This document shows positions 44,785 to 55,832 of a stretch of DNA of 64,000 nucleotides, piece after piece. Made by a program: the position numbers and the translations under genes. How positions within the stretch are numbered: the stretch's first letter is position 1; the number at the start of each line of letters is the position of its first letter. Origin of the DNA: Sarcophilus harrisii (taxonomy: Eukaryota; Chordata; Mammalia; Dasyuromorphia; Dasyuridae); NCBI RefSeq assembly GCF_902635505.1, contig NC_045426.1, positions 539,543,818 through 539,607,817 on the forward strand, read 5' to 3'. The notes below the pieces were generated by a model that had not been told where the DNA came from, ran no database searches, and saw only the letters and a list, made by a program, of their open reading frames with translations.

Positions 44785-45718
44785 AAAGAGAAATGAAAAT
44801 TGAGACAACTCTGAGATACTACTACATATCTCTCAGACTGGCTAAGATGACAGGAAAAGATAATGACGAATGTTGGAGGGGATGTGGGAAAACTGGGACA
44901 CTGGTGCATTGTTGGTGGAATTGTGAATACATCCAGCCATTCTGGAGAGCAATTTGAAACTACATTCAGAAAGTTGTCAAGCTGTGCCTACTCTTTGATA
45001 TAGTAGTGTTACTACTGGGCTTATTTCCCAAAAATATATATTAAAAGGAAAAAGGACCTGTATGTGCAAAAATGTTTGTGGAAGCCCTTTTTGTAGTGGC
45101 AAGAAACTGGAAACTGAATGGATGCCCATCAATTGGAGAATGGCTGGGTATATTTATGTTATGGAATATTATTGTTCTATAAGAAATGACCAGCAGGATG
45201 AATACAGAGAGGCTTGGAGAGATTTACAGGAACTGATGCTAAGCGAAATGAGGAGAACCAGGCGATCATTATACACTTCAACAACAATACTACATGATGA
45301 TCAATTCTAAAGGAAGTGGCTATCTTCAACAATGAGAGGATCCAAATCAGTTCCAATTTATCAGTGATGAACAGAACCAGCTACACCCAGCTAAAGAACA
45401 CTGGGAAATGAGTATGAACCACAACATAGCATTTACACATTATTATTTGCTTGCATTTTTGTTTTTCTTCCCAAGTTATTTTTACCTTCTTTCTAAATCC
45501 AATTTTTCTTGTGAACAAGATAACTGTATAAATATGTATACATATATTGTACTTAACAGATACTTTAATATATTTAACATGTATGAGACTACCTGCCATC
45601 TAGGGGAGGCGGTGGAGGGAGGGAAAAGCTGGAACAGAAGTTTTTGCAAGGGTCAATGTTGAAAAATTACCCTTGCATATGTTTTGTCAATAAAAAGCTA
45701 TAATAATAAAAAGGAAAA
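44785..45718 (+). mobile_element. Inner L1 3' end nested in the outer L1
   Basis: A 934-bp insert from AAGAGAAATGAAAATTGAGA to an A-rich tail after AATAAAAAGCTATAATAATA. AAATGATCA flanks it (44776-44784 and 45719-45727). Its 3' UTR (GCCATCTAGGGGAGGCGGTG, GCAAGGGTCAATGTTGAAAA, ATTACCCTTGCATATG) differs from that of the outer L1, so it belongs to a later subfamily. Confidence 0.92.
45062..45310 (+). pseudogene. L1 ORF2 C-terminal remnant of the inner L1
   Basis: An open frame of 82 codons, the tail of ORF2. Visible motifs are EYYCSIRNDQQDEYREAW, LQELMLSEM and RRSLYTSTTILHDDQF. Around residues 10-25 the frame does not match the usual VATLFVVAENWKLSGFP pattern. The expected CWW..EL-type segment upstream has in-frame stops. 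Compared with the 99-codon remnant at 25312-25611, it ends at the same family stop. It is a truncated retrotransposon remnant, not a host gene. Confidence 0.8.
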
Positions 45719-46212
45719 AAATGATCAGCAGGATGATTTCAGAAAGGCCTGGAGAGACTTACATGAACTGATGCTAAGTGAAATGAGTAGAACCCAGAGA
45801 ACATTGTACACAGCAACAAGATTATGTAATGATCTATTTTGATGGACTTGATTCTCATCAACAATGAGATGATGCAGGCCAATTCCAATAGACTTGTGAT
45901 GGAGAGAGTCATCTGCATTTAAAAAGAGAACTATGTGGACTGAATGTGGATCTCAACATAGTATTTTCATCTTTTTTGTTGTTCTTTGCTTGCTTTTTGT
46001 TTTCTTTCTCATTTTTCTTTTTCTTTTTTGATCTGATTTTCAATTTAATTTATTTAATGTTAATTGTGGAATATATATACAGAAGAATTCTACATGTTTA
46101 ACATATATTGGATTACTTGCTGTCTAAGGGAGGGAGTAGGGGAAGGGAGGGAGAAGACATTTGGAACACAAGGTTTTGCAAGAGGGAATGTTTTGAAAAT
46201 AAAAAGCTAAAA

Positions 46213-46769
46213 AAAGAATGTACATGTATAACATTAAAAACATTAAATTAAATTTAAATTTAAAAAATAAATTAAAAAGAACTTCCATAACACAGCAGTA
46301 TAGGAAAAGAAAGATGGATGATTGCACAAAAAACTGCAAATCTGTTATGTACACCTATAAAACTAGCTAATGTTTTTTGCTTTTAAATATATAGTAAAGT
46401 TCTCATGTAAAATAATAAAATAAAAGGAAGACTGAAGTCTAAAAAAGAGAGAGAGATGGGAAAAGAGAAAAGAGAAATATAGAAAATAGAAGGGGAGAAG
46501 AAGGAGAGAAAATGGAAGATAAAAAGAGCAGAGCAGTTGATAGATAAACATAAAATATATCTTGGGTATTCATACTACTTTGTTATGATGTTACAAAATG
46601 AATTCAATTTTACAATGAATTCTAATCAAAATCTTTATTTACATACAAAAACTTTACCTCAACTAGTTTTCTAATTTCTACCCTCTTTACTATTTCTCTA
46701 CTTCAAAATACTATGAATAAAAAATAATTATTATATTAAAAATATACTACAAATACAATTCCCACCAAT
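46213..46769. other. Unassigned AT-rich spacer
   Basis: AT-rich, with A-rich (AAATTT)-type repeats near 46240-46275 and a GA-rich tract at about 46440-46530. No gene. Confidence 0.5.
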
Positions 46770-48560
46770 TCACTCATACTCCTCACAGGAGTTATTCCAA
46801 ACCTGCCCTTCTTACTCTCTACTCACACTTCCCCTCCCCTAACTCTCTGGATCTCATCTCATATTTTGTGGGAAAAAATGAGGCCATTTGCTGTGAGCTT
46901 CTCATCCTCTTCTTTTTATCTCAAAAATCATTGACATTACATCCCACTATAGATATTGTTACATATGGCTAAGACCAACTCATATACACTTTCCCTTCTT
47001 CCTCTCTCTTGTCTTGTACAGCATATTGCTATCTCAATTAATTCTCTTTACTCTAATCTTCAAAGTTTCCCTAGTTATGGTTTCTTTCATAAAGTTTTCA
47101 AACATGCTCAAATCTTGCCATTCTTGAAAAAAAAAATACAAAAATTTTCACTAGGCAGTATTATCCCCTGAAATTTTCATCCAGTATTTCTTCTCTTATT
47201 CTCAGCCAAACTTCGAAAAAACTGTCAGCAATTAACTATCCTTATTTTCTTTGCAGTCTGACTTTCAGCCTCTTCATTCCACCATACTCTTCTCTCTAAG
47301 TACCAATAATCTTCATTACTGCCGGACCTGAAGGTCATCTGTCTTCAACTCCCTGAGCTCTCTCCTACATTTGGCAATGATACCACATCCCCTTTTCCTA
47401 CAAAGCTTTTCCTCTCTAGGTTTTCATGAAACCATCCTCCTGGTTTCCTCCTACCTGCCTGGTACTTTTTTAATCAGAAAAATTTTGCTGACCCAATAAA
47501 AATATCATTTCATCAAATTTTGGATTACTTCAAGGATCTTTCCTGAGGAATCTTCTCTCCATATACTTTATGTCTTCAGGAATTCATGAAGTCCTATGTT
47601 TTTAATTATCATGTAATTTAATTTAATTATCACCTATCAGATCCACTGAGCCAACTCCTGTCTCTTACCTGAGCTCCAGTTCTGCAGTACTAGACAAATA
47701 CCAGCCAGTTGGACATTTCAAATCAAATGCCCTAGAGATATCTTAAATTCTAAATATCCAAACCAAAACTTGTTCTCTTTCCCTCTAAACCCACTTGTCT
47801 ATCAATCGTTCTTATTTCTATTAAGGATGACACTTCTCTTTCAATTTTTCTAACGTGTAACAATGGTCTGATCCTTAACACCTAATTTATCTCCCCCCAA
47901 CATACACAATCTGTTGCCATATATCTTGCCAATTCCATCTACACAAAATCTCTTGCATCTGACCCCTTTTCTCTACTAATATAGCAAAACCTTAGTTGAA
48001 ACTCCTTACTATTTGTAATAACCTCATAATTGGCCTTCCTGCCTCAAATCTCTTCCCATCTCAATTCAACCTTCATATACAGTTACTCAAATTATTTTTT
48101 CTTAAGTACAGATCTGACCACCCTACTCTCCTACTCAATAAACTGCAATGCTCTCTATTGCCTCTAGAATAAAATATAAATTCACAGCATAATCCCAGAC
48201 CAGGTTTTTAGCAAATTGCTTTCCTTTCTGTACTCTGTGGTCCTACCAAACTGACCTTATCTCTGTTCTTTACTTATGGCAGGTTGTTTCTTATTTTCAA
48301 AGAAATCTTAGTTATCTTCCATTGCAAGAATGTATTCCTTCCTTACCTGTGGCACATTTTATCTCTCTTTTTTTTTTGAAGACTTAGGTCAAGTACTGAC
48401 TTCCACAAAAAGTCTTTCCTGCTAAAGCCCTCTTCCTTCCCTTCCTATCTAGTTCTTAATGAATGATTTTCTGTTAATTCTTTATATATCTACTCTGAAT
48501 ATGTCTGTGTGTGTATTGACTGACCAAATGACATATATTTCTTGCCCTGAGTTGTAGATT
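46770..48560 (+). mobile_element. Long L2 LINE ORF2 relic (1.8 kb)
   Basis: The sense strand follows the marsupial/monotreme-type L2 ORF2. Landmarks: AAAATGAGGCCATTTGCTGT, ACATGCTCAAATCTTGCCAT, GCAGTCTGACTTTCAGCCTC, AACCATCCTCCTGGTTTCCT (RT region), CCTCATAATTGGCCTTCCTG, CTCTATTGCCTCTAGAATAA and AAAGTCTTTCCTGCTAAAGC. It stops before the L2 3' terminus. No long open frame survives. Confidence 0.75.
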
Positions 48561-49654
48561 TGGTCCATTCATTTCATTCATTCTCCCAGAGAATTAATTA
48601 GCACATTTAGCACCACCTGTCTCTTATCCTTGTGGTAATATCATAATCTCTAAACTACAAAATGCTTTTGATATATCAAAAGCACATGAGTGTTAGCAAT
48701 AAGGATGTCACCAAAAAATTACTCCCAAGAACCATCCAATCCTAACACCATCCTCTAAATTAAAATCTTCAATTTTACTAAAGAAACTTGAGATCTTCAA
48801 ATGAATTAATTATAGGTTACATAGAATTTATTGTAGGTTTAGAATTATAGATTACATAGAACTTGTTGTAACCAATAAATGTTAGACACAAAATATAAAT
48901 ACCTTGTGCCACAACTCCCTATTTATATACTTATCTGCAAATGTCCTTGACCACAATATTAAAAAAAAAAAAAAGCATCTGTCAGCTCTCAGTAGGTGAA
49001 AGATTGCTTTACTCTATGAATGTTCATCTTCAGAACTCAGCATTTTTTTCGTGAGGAAAAATCTATTCAAGTATCCATTGCTCTATAGGCTAGGTACTTT
49101 GATTCAGCTAGGGGGCCAACAAATGCTGATATTTCAAGGAACCTAATCTCTTAATGATTAGTATCAGAAAAAGGAGTTTGACCAGGAGAAAGTCATCTTG
49201 AAACAAACCTTATCTCAAACATATCTGAGCCTGTAAACATTGCAGAAAGTCTGTCTTGTCCCCAACATAGCATCAACTGGCTCTAATCTGTTAGTCCAGG
49301 GATGTTCTGTCCAGAGAAAAATAATTCCACATTTAACTCTACACTGAGATGCCATATTTATAGATTTTTCTATGTGGCAGAGGCAGGACCTCAGTGTTCA
49401 TAACTCTAAGGCAGTTCTGCCTTTCATCATAATCATAATTGTGATCATTGATCACAATTTACACTACAGGTATATGTTACCTGGACATAGAGGGAACACT
49501 AACAATAAGCCCTTCTCTCACAGTATTCCCCCCAAAGGCAGTCATAATGCATAATTTAGGAGAGGACATCAAGATTAGTGGTTCTTCTTTCCTTACTCTA
49601 TAATGCACTGTCTGGACAAAATGAAGTCCTTATTTTAGAAAAGCTAAAGTTACC
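48561..49654. other. Unassigned stretch
   Basis: No gene. About 15 A at 48960-48974 and a perfect 11-bp inverted repeat at 49437-49459. The part at 49080-49650 has LINE-like balanced composition and may be more of the element ending at 49825. Confidence 0.4.
49437..49459. repeat. Perfect inverted repeat, 11-bp arms
   Basis: AATTGTGATCA, a single T, then TGATCACAATT. In a vertebrate this is not evidence of an operator; it is recorded as a structural curiosity. Confidence 0.85.
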
Positions 49655-49825
49655 CACAGCATCATGGGGCATCCACCAGTCACCTTGATTTTTGTCTGAA
49701 CTTCAATGGCTCTGGAGGAGAGAATGAGGCTGACTCCACAACTCTGCCTCACTCAAATCCAAGTCAGGACATTATCCTCCAGATGTCATTGATCTTCTTC
49801 AAGAATGAAGGATGAACATCACACT
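49655..49825 (+). mobile_element. Marsupial RTE-type SINE/LINE 3' end
   Basis: ATCCACCAGTCACCTTGATT, AATGGCTCTGGAGGAGAGAA, TGAGGCTGACTCCACAACTC and the tail TCTTCAAGAATGAAGGAT match a marsupial repeat I recall ending in CTCTTCGAGAATGAAGGACAA. The tail is shared with the LINE at 54450-54872. Confidence 0.65.
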
Positions 49826-50559
49826 GGTTCTTCTATTATAGAAAAGCAAAAGTTCTATTAATTATCACTTAAACACAGGGACAAATGAATGTATGAAACA
49901 TTTTTTTATTTATAAATGCAGATTATTATGCAAGGTAGTGTCAAAAACTACAGAACATAATTTTTCAGGTTACAAAAATTTCATAACTACAGAATATCTA
50001 GTAAGAGGTGACCTGATGGCTAGCTACACTTATATGTTAAAAGTTCAGTCTTTCATGGTGTGACTGATAAAAATCTCCATACAGTAAATACTTTATACAT
50101 TTCAATATATCCTTAAGAACTCAACAGTAGATTACACTAAAACTGAAGCATTAATCACTTAGTTATGGAAATATTGCATTAAAAAAATAACTTAGGAATA
50201 ACAATTTAAATAGATGTTATCATGCCAAGGAGTCATCATTTCCAAGTTTTGTATAATGAAAAACTTTTGAAATATAGAGACCTAGTAGAAGTCAAAATTA
50301 TGTAGAAAAACAATGAGATCCATATCACCATTGTCTTCCTATCTATATCTGGAATGGTTCCAAGGATTCTTTAATGAGCCCAGAGAAGATGAGTTTATAT
50401 CCCAGGATTTTTATTCAACTACAAAAAAGCACTTATTATTAACCACTTGTACAATAATCCACAGAACATCAAAAAAAAAAAAAAAAGAATAATAGCAAGA
50501 TAGTGATATATACTGGGACTTTGCATCTGAAGACAATTTTTTTTAAATCAAGGTAATAG
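49826..50559. other. Unassigned AT-rich stretch
   Basis: No gene or repeat family recognised; a run of about 16 A near 50470. Confidence 0.5.
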
Positions 50560-50564
50560 TAATA

Positions 50565-50650
50565 ATAAGAATAATAACAAGTTCAATAATACTTGGAGCT
50601 CACATTTATGTGGCACTTAAAAGTCTAAAAAGTACAATTAAGTCTCCCAC
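50565..50650 (-). mobile_element. CORE-SINE 3' fragment, antisense
   Basis: AATAATACTTGGAGCTCACA, TTTATGTGGCACTTAAAAGT and CTAAAAAGTACAATTAAG resemble the antisense MON1 3' end (AGCATTTATATAGCACTTTAAGGTTTGCAAAGT). Confidence 0.5.
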
Positions 50651-52424
50651 AAGAAAATTGCAGGTAAAATCTCAGAGGGAAGAGTTATTGAATTCCCAGT
50701 GTCTACATTAGGGAGTAACAGTAATAGAAGTTTCCTAAACTGAGAGTGAGTTTTCACCTGAATTTTGAGGATGATGAAGAGTATTCATTAGTAAAGAGTG
50801 GTGAGAATAATGTTATAGTTTGATATTTTGTCTGCACAAAATTGAAAAAATGCAGAGGTGGGGCCAAGCTGATCATATGCAAGGAATAACAAACAATTAG
50901 AGCAGAGTGTTTCATATTAAAGAGCCAAGGAAAGGTCAAGTTGTTGCAGATGGAGAGGTAAAGGAAAGGAACTCAAATTAGTAGATTACTTAGAATCCTA
51001 ATCCGAAGGATTTAAATATGCACAAAAATCCCATCATTTAAGAATCTGATGGACCAGTTTCCTTAATGCTTACTTCGTTAAAAATTCTAATAAAAACACT
51101 TGCTGAGAGTCTCTGCCTCATAATTTTCTGTTTTTGCGTTTTAATAAAAAATTGACTAAGGTGTTGGAGAAGATTCTTTCCACTGTTTATTGTTGCAGAT
51201 ACCTTTTTCACCTCATATAAATGCATCTGTGGATGTAAACTATTTTTAGACTTAAAGCTGATCTACCCCAGCTCTGAGAGGCAATAAAGGATGGTCTTAT
51301 CAAGGAGAAAAGGGCCCTTGGGTACAGAATAGCTTCACATAATGGCCTGGACATAAACAGTGTCATTCTATTTCCTTCCTGAATAGAACAGTGGCAGCTT
51401 TCAATTAATTGCAGATGGAGGGGGAAATTGGGAGTTGGAGATACTTGGGGTGTGTCTTAAGGAATTTTACCCCCCAAAATTCTCTTACTCTTATTTTATA
51501 GTTGTTGAGTTAAAATGTTAAATAGGAAAAGAGGTGGGCAGTAGGGAGTGAGAGCATCTTAAGACAAACTTGGCATAGAAAATATAGCTCTATTTCATGA
51601 GTTTATAAACAGTGACTTACCCTAGAAACTAAGTAGAAACCAATAGTCTGTTCAAACCTGATGTTCATTGCTACAAGGCTGCTCTTCAGCCTTGGAAACT
51701 CAGAGACAGAACTATCTTTGTTCTCCAGATTGCCCTAGCATATAGATTCATTCCAAAATGAGCAAGATTCTTGTGTTCTTAATTAAATGTAAAACTGGGG
51801 GAGTCAGAAAGAAATAGCTAAAGGATGTAGGGGGGGAGGTGGAATACCACAATTCAGTCCTACAAAACAAGTGAAAGAAGCTATTTGGCAAGCATTCGTA
51901 TTAGCATACCAGAGGATAATTTTTTTTAATAATTTTCAGAAATCTGTGAGTTTCCATAGATCATAAAATTACAGAGTCAAGGTGTGCAGAGAAAGATGAA
52001 TAAAGTTGATGAAGTTTACTATAAGCTTAAGTCTAAATCATTAATGTTGGACAGCAAAATTCATTCAAGTCCCATGGAAGTTAACTTACCTGCATAAGTT
52101 AACACAACTTCTCTTCTCAGGCCTAATTAACAATGATCTGTAAATTCAGTGGGAGCACTTGCTTCATTTAAGCATTTAGGAAAACAAAAGTACCCTATTA
52201 GTACACAGAAGAGTCTGAGGAGACTCAGAATGTTGTTTCCTTCTTGCTTTCTTGCTTGATGCTTTCTTACATTAAGAAGGGCATCTATAGTCTTAAATTT
52301 GCCTTAAATTCACTTTAAATATAGTGAAGTGGTTGATTTGGATTCAGCAGTTATGCTATTTGTATGACTCAGTTATTAGTATACTGTCTGGCACATGATG
52401 GGTACTTTTTGACTTGACTTAGAG
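50651..52424. other. Mostly unassigned DNA
   Basis: No gene or repeat family recognised in about 1.8 kb. Short antisense frames at 50754 and 51038 have no domain. Confidence 0.45.
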
Positions 52425-52562
52425 CAAGTCATTTAATATCTAGGCTTTGGTTTCTTCATCTGTAAAATGAAGGGAACTGAACTAGATGAACTCAAAGGTT
52501 TCTTATAGCTCTAAATTTATGATTGTATGATACTAAATTCTACAGCTCTATGATCCTATCTA
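52425..52562 (+). mobile_element. SINE relic (3' half)
   Basis: GAGCAAGTCATTTAATATCT, TGGTTTCTTCATCTGTAAAA, TGAACTAGATGAACTCAAAG and TTCTTATAGCTCTAAATTTA. Typical 3' half of a marsupial tRNA-type SINE. Confidence 0.7.
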
Positions 52563-52574
52563 ATTTGGCACCTT

Positions 52575-52716
52575 TCTTTGACAGTTGGGAAAAAAAGCCT
52601 AGAAAGATTAAGCGCCTTGCCTGTTGTCACACAGGGATGTTACTAATAAGTTCACTGTAAAGCCATGACTAGATTTTAACGGCTCCCGGCCCCACGTCTG
52701 GTGATCTTTCCACTCA
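52575..52716 (-). mobile_element. MIR-type SINE relic, antisense
   Basis: AGCCTAGAAAGATTAAGCGC, CTTGCCTGTTGTCACACAGG and GTCTGGTGATCTTTCCACT fit an antisense MIR core and head. Confidence 0.65.
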
Positions 52717-52730
52717 GAAAACTCAGTCCA

Positions 52731-52855
52731 TGATTACTGTAACTTAACTCTGAATCTCTCCAAAATTCAGTAGACAATCTAATTCCAGAATATTTATTCT
52801 GGCAACATTATTCACATTCTCCTAAGACACAGAATACAACTCCATACATACCACA
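52731..52855. repeat. Copy 1 of a 125-bp direct repeat
   Basis: It starts TGATTACTGTAACTTAACTC and ends CCATACATACCACA. It is 121/125 identical to 54110-54234, same orientation, 1.38 kb apart. Neither copy has flanking duplications that I can see. Family unknown. Confidence 0.9.
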
Positions 52856-54109
52856 CCATGGTTTCTCTAATGGTATTCGGGGTCAAGGAAAATCTGACTA
52901 TTCCCAAACAAGGATTTAAAGGGTACTTTCTGATCACCATTTTATTGTTCCACTACTGCCAAGATAACCTACCATTACCAGGGACTAGTATTAAATTCAT
53001 CTCTTAAGTAAGAAAATACTCATATCATGTGCTTTATTAGAAGACATTTTCCTAGGCTGTGTGATTCTTTATGGTCCAATGTATTAAAAAATCCAAAAAT
53101 ATCTAAAGGGTTTCAATTTTTCCCATTAGCCAACTTTTAGTTGGTTGTATCCTGTCATCATGTCAAATGTCACAAATCAAAATGAAATGGAATAAACCAG
53201 CATGTCTGGAAATATCTCTATCTCAATTACACATTCCCACTTCAGATTTAAGATGTCACCAACAATAAACTATATTGTACTGAGTATATGTTATAATTAT
53301 TTCTGCTGCTGGGCATTGAGCAAATGAAATAGAGCTGGATTTCATCCTTTAAAAATTTAGCTGGGCTCCCAACACTGCCAGAAAGTTCCCTTATTCTATT
53401 CTTATTGACTCCTTATCTCATTCCTTAAAGAAACCTTCCAAACTTCTGGCTCAGTTTTTTTAAGATCCACTCACAGCACCCCTCTCAAATATCCTTGGCA
53501 GATATAACAGATGGTTTACTGTGAAGTTCGGGACCGATAACAGGAGCACTCATCTCTCTTCTTACACACTTTGAAATTTCTTGGCATCATCATCAATACC
53601 ATTTTATGTATCATTATCTTCCAAAGGAAGATATATTCCTACACTTTGCTATGGCCAATCCTTCTTCATGTAGAACCCATCCCTTTTTGCCTCTTCCAGC
53701 ACTTTGCTCCAGTAATCATCTTTCTCATACATCCTCTTATTTCTCCCTACCCACAAATTCTTTCCTTTCAGACTTCCTATCCTAAAAAGATCATTCTTGA
53801 CTCTTTACTAGCCCCAGCTACCATCCCAACTCTCTCTCATCTTACCTCCATAGGCAATGTTCTCTTAAAAAGTTATCCACTCGGTATGTCTTTACTTCCT
53901 TCCCACCTAGCTCTTCTCAAATCCTTATAAATTCCATCTACGGTTCCATCCCCACAATCCTACTGAAATAGTGTCCAGTCCTCTACTACTTCTGTTTAGC
54001 TCAGGGTGGAAAGGAACTATCTGATCCAATATCAGAGGCCAGGTGTGTCAAGTAGGATTTTCATGAAGCACTTAAGAACCACCAAATACTGAAGATGCAG
54101 GTTAAACAA
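52856..54109. other. Segment between the 125-bp repeats
   Basis: No family assigned. From about 53390 the strand is C/T-rich with LINE-like texture. A 119-codon frame at 53571-53930 has no domain that I can confirm; it could be a CR1/L2-clade relic or chance. No host exon features seen. Confidence 0.4.
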
Positions 54110-54234
54110 TGATTACTGTAACTGAACTCTGAATCTTTCCAAAATTCAGTAGACAATCTAATTCCAGAATATTTATTCTGGCAACATTATTTACATTCTC
54201 CTAAGGCACAGAATACAACTCCATACATACCACA
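54110..54234. repeat. Copy 2 of a 125-bp direct repeat
   Basis: It starts TGATTACTGTAACTGAACTC and ends CCATACATACCACA, with four substitutions relative to the first copy. Homology stops abruptly at both ends. Confidence 0.9.
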
Positions 54235-54449
54235 GGCTTATTAGCACATACCCATGACCCAAAACCATTGGGATGGAGAAAAAATACCAGTAGGATATGC
54301 TCCGCTCATATAGAAAATGGCACCTAAATTTTGGCCATATGGAGCAGACTATCTCTCTTTCTCATAATCACTTGTCAAGATAGGATACCAGAGATAGAAG
54401 TCCTTTCTTGAGCTAAACTGTCAAGTATTCAAAGTCTACTGCAGAGAAC
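54235..54449. other. Unassigned, possibly more of the downstream LINE
   Basis: No clear assignment; it may be an upstream part of the LINE at 54450-54872. Confidence 0.4.
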
Positions 54450-54872
54450 ACAAGTCCATTAAGCTGGCCATGATGTTCAAATGCCAAACATGTTTGCCTA
54501 AAATTCTATTTTATGGAGAACTTACACAAAGTAAGCACTCACATGGTAGTGAGAATAAGCGATACAAGGACTCTCTTAAGTTCTCTCTGAAGAACTCTGA
54601 AGTCGATTTAGTGGCATGAGAGGCACTGGCAAAGGACTGCCCAACATGGTATGCCAACATCAAATACGGCACTATATTCTATGATCAAAACAGAATTGTA
54701 GTAGTTCAAAAGAAATGTTTGTATGAACTATTTGAGTCTGACATATCATAGAACATTCTGGGATCATATCTGGTCTGATCAGCCATAGTCAAAAACACTG
54801 TACCTTGACCCTAACACAGTGATGCTATTTTGGACCTCTTCAAGAATGAAGGATAACAAACAACCAACATCT
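54450..54872 (+). mobile_element. Non-LTR LINE 3' end, zinc-finger-type C-terminus
   Basis: GGCCATGATGTTCAAATGCC, TTTTATGGAGAACTTACACA, GCGATACAAGGACTCTCTTA and CTGGTCTGATCAGCCATAGT correspond to a LINE ORF C-terminus with blocks like YGEL, RYKDSLK and a C2H2-like CPTCGR.FRARIGLISH finger. The finger is decayed here, with a one-base shift near 54766. It ends with TCTTCAAGAATGAAGGAT and AACAAACAACCAAC. Clade (RTE or CR1/L2-like) is uncertain. Confidence 0.6.
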
Positions 54873-55065
54873 AACAAATAAGATAAGATCATGTTTTATC
54901 TACATTTTATATTTCTCTAGTAGCTATGACAATGGATTAAAATAGTAAGTACTTAATAAATTTGTTAAATTATTTCATTAAAATGTTCAACAGAATTTTA
55001 TAAAGGGGCCCTCCAATATCCAATTACAAAATCAACTGATTATTTTAGGTATAATCAAAGAATTG
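54873..55065. other. Short unassigned AT-rich spacer
   Basis: Nothing recognised. Confidence 0.5.
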
Positions 55066-55290
55066 CAGAATTTCATAATTGGAAAGGACCTCAAGGCTTA
55101 TCAGGTTCAATTCACATAAAAATAAGAATTTTCTATATAATATGTGTCACCATTGTTCCTAAAGCTTCCAAGAGAAATCCTCCAGGAAGGAGGAACACAC
55201 AATTTGTGTTGCAGCCTCCTCTACATGGTCACAGAATGTTTCTTATACCTTTCAAATTCTATTTCTTCCACATCGAAAATTTCCATTGAC
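55066..55290 (-). mobile_element. L3/CR1 LINE 3' end relic, antisense
   Basis: GAATTTCATAATTGGAAAGG, ACCTCAAGGCTTATCAGGTT and, further on, TACCTTTCAAATTCTATTTC resemble antisense L3/CR1 (AATTTCAGAGTTGGAAGGGACCTCAGAGGTCATCTAGT). The distal part is uncertain. Confidence 0.5.
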
Positions 55291-55544
55291 AAAAGAGTTA
55301 AAACTAAGATGAAGGGCTAAAATTTGGAAGGTGCATCAATTCAAAACAATGATTTTTAAAGATTATTCAATTTTTAAATTTGCTACATTTAGGCAAGCCT
55401 TTTAGTCTTTCAGCAACATAAAACAAATACCCTCTCCAGGGTAAACTGATCACTTGAAATCTCATCATGATGAAGAATGATTCAGATTTTTATTGTACCT
55501 TCTAAATTTGCCTACAGTTGCCTCTCCTTCTGATTGGTGACCTG

Positions 55545-55832
55545 GAACTTGGAGCACTGAACTCCTGACAAAGTCTTCCTTTATAGAGCCCTTCCTAGTA
55601 AGTCTGATTTTCTGCTAATAGCTCTGCTTGACTTTGACTTCAGAGACACCCTCTGGTGTTTACCTCCCCCATTCCCTTTCCAATTTCCTTCTATGTGATG
55701 TTTCCTCTATTAGATTGTAAGCTCCTTGAGGGCAGTGACTCTCTCTCTTTTTTTTATATCCCCAGCTCTTAGAACAGTGCCTGGCACATAGAAGGCATTT
55801 AATAAATGTTTACTTAATTGAATTGAAGTTGA
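55545..55832 (+). mobile_element. L2 LINE 3' end
   Basis: AGATTGTAAGCTCCTTGAGG, GCAGTGACTCTCTCTC, TATATCCCCAGCTCTTAGAA, CAGTGCCTGGCACATAGAAG and AATAAATGTTTACTTAATTG, ending in the short tail GAATTGAA. This is an essentially canonical L2 3' terminus, well preserved for its age. Confidence 0.85.

Larger units (their letters stand above)
44548..46212 (+). mobile_element. Outer L1 3' end, interrupted by another L1
   Basis: The left part 44548-44784 carries ACCCTTTGATCCAGAAGTGT to TCTATAAGAAATGATCA. It resumes at 45728 with GCAGGATGATTTCAGAAAGG, and runs to a 3' UTR with AACACAAGGTTTTGCAAGAG and AATAAAAAGC plus a short A tail. Between them is an inner L1 of a different 3'-UTR type. The 81-codon frame at 44558-44803 (ORF2 C-terminal motifs NWKLSGCP, GEWLNKLWN, SIRND) stops just inside the inner insertion. 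Confidence 0.9.

Noticed and set aside
49437-49459. Palindrome as a regulatory operator
   Set aside because: Vertebrate non-coding context; an 11-bp inverted repeat by itself has no supported role.
53571-53930. 119-codon plus-strand frame
   Set aside because: C/T-rich sequence of LINE-like texture; no motif that I can confirm.
52731-54234. Terminal-repeat (LTR-flanked) element interpretation of the 125-bp pair
   Set aside because: The repeats are very short for LTRs, the interior shows no family hallmarks, and no target duplication flanks the pair.
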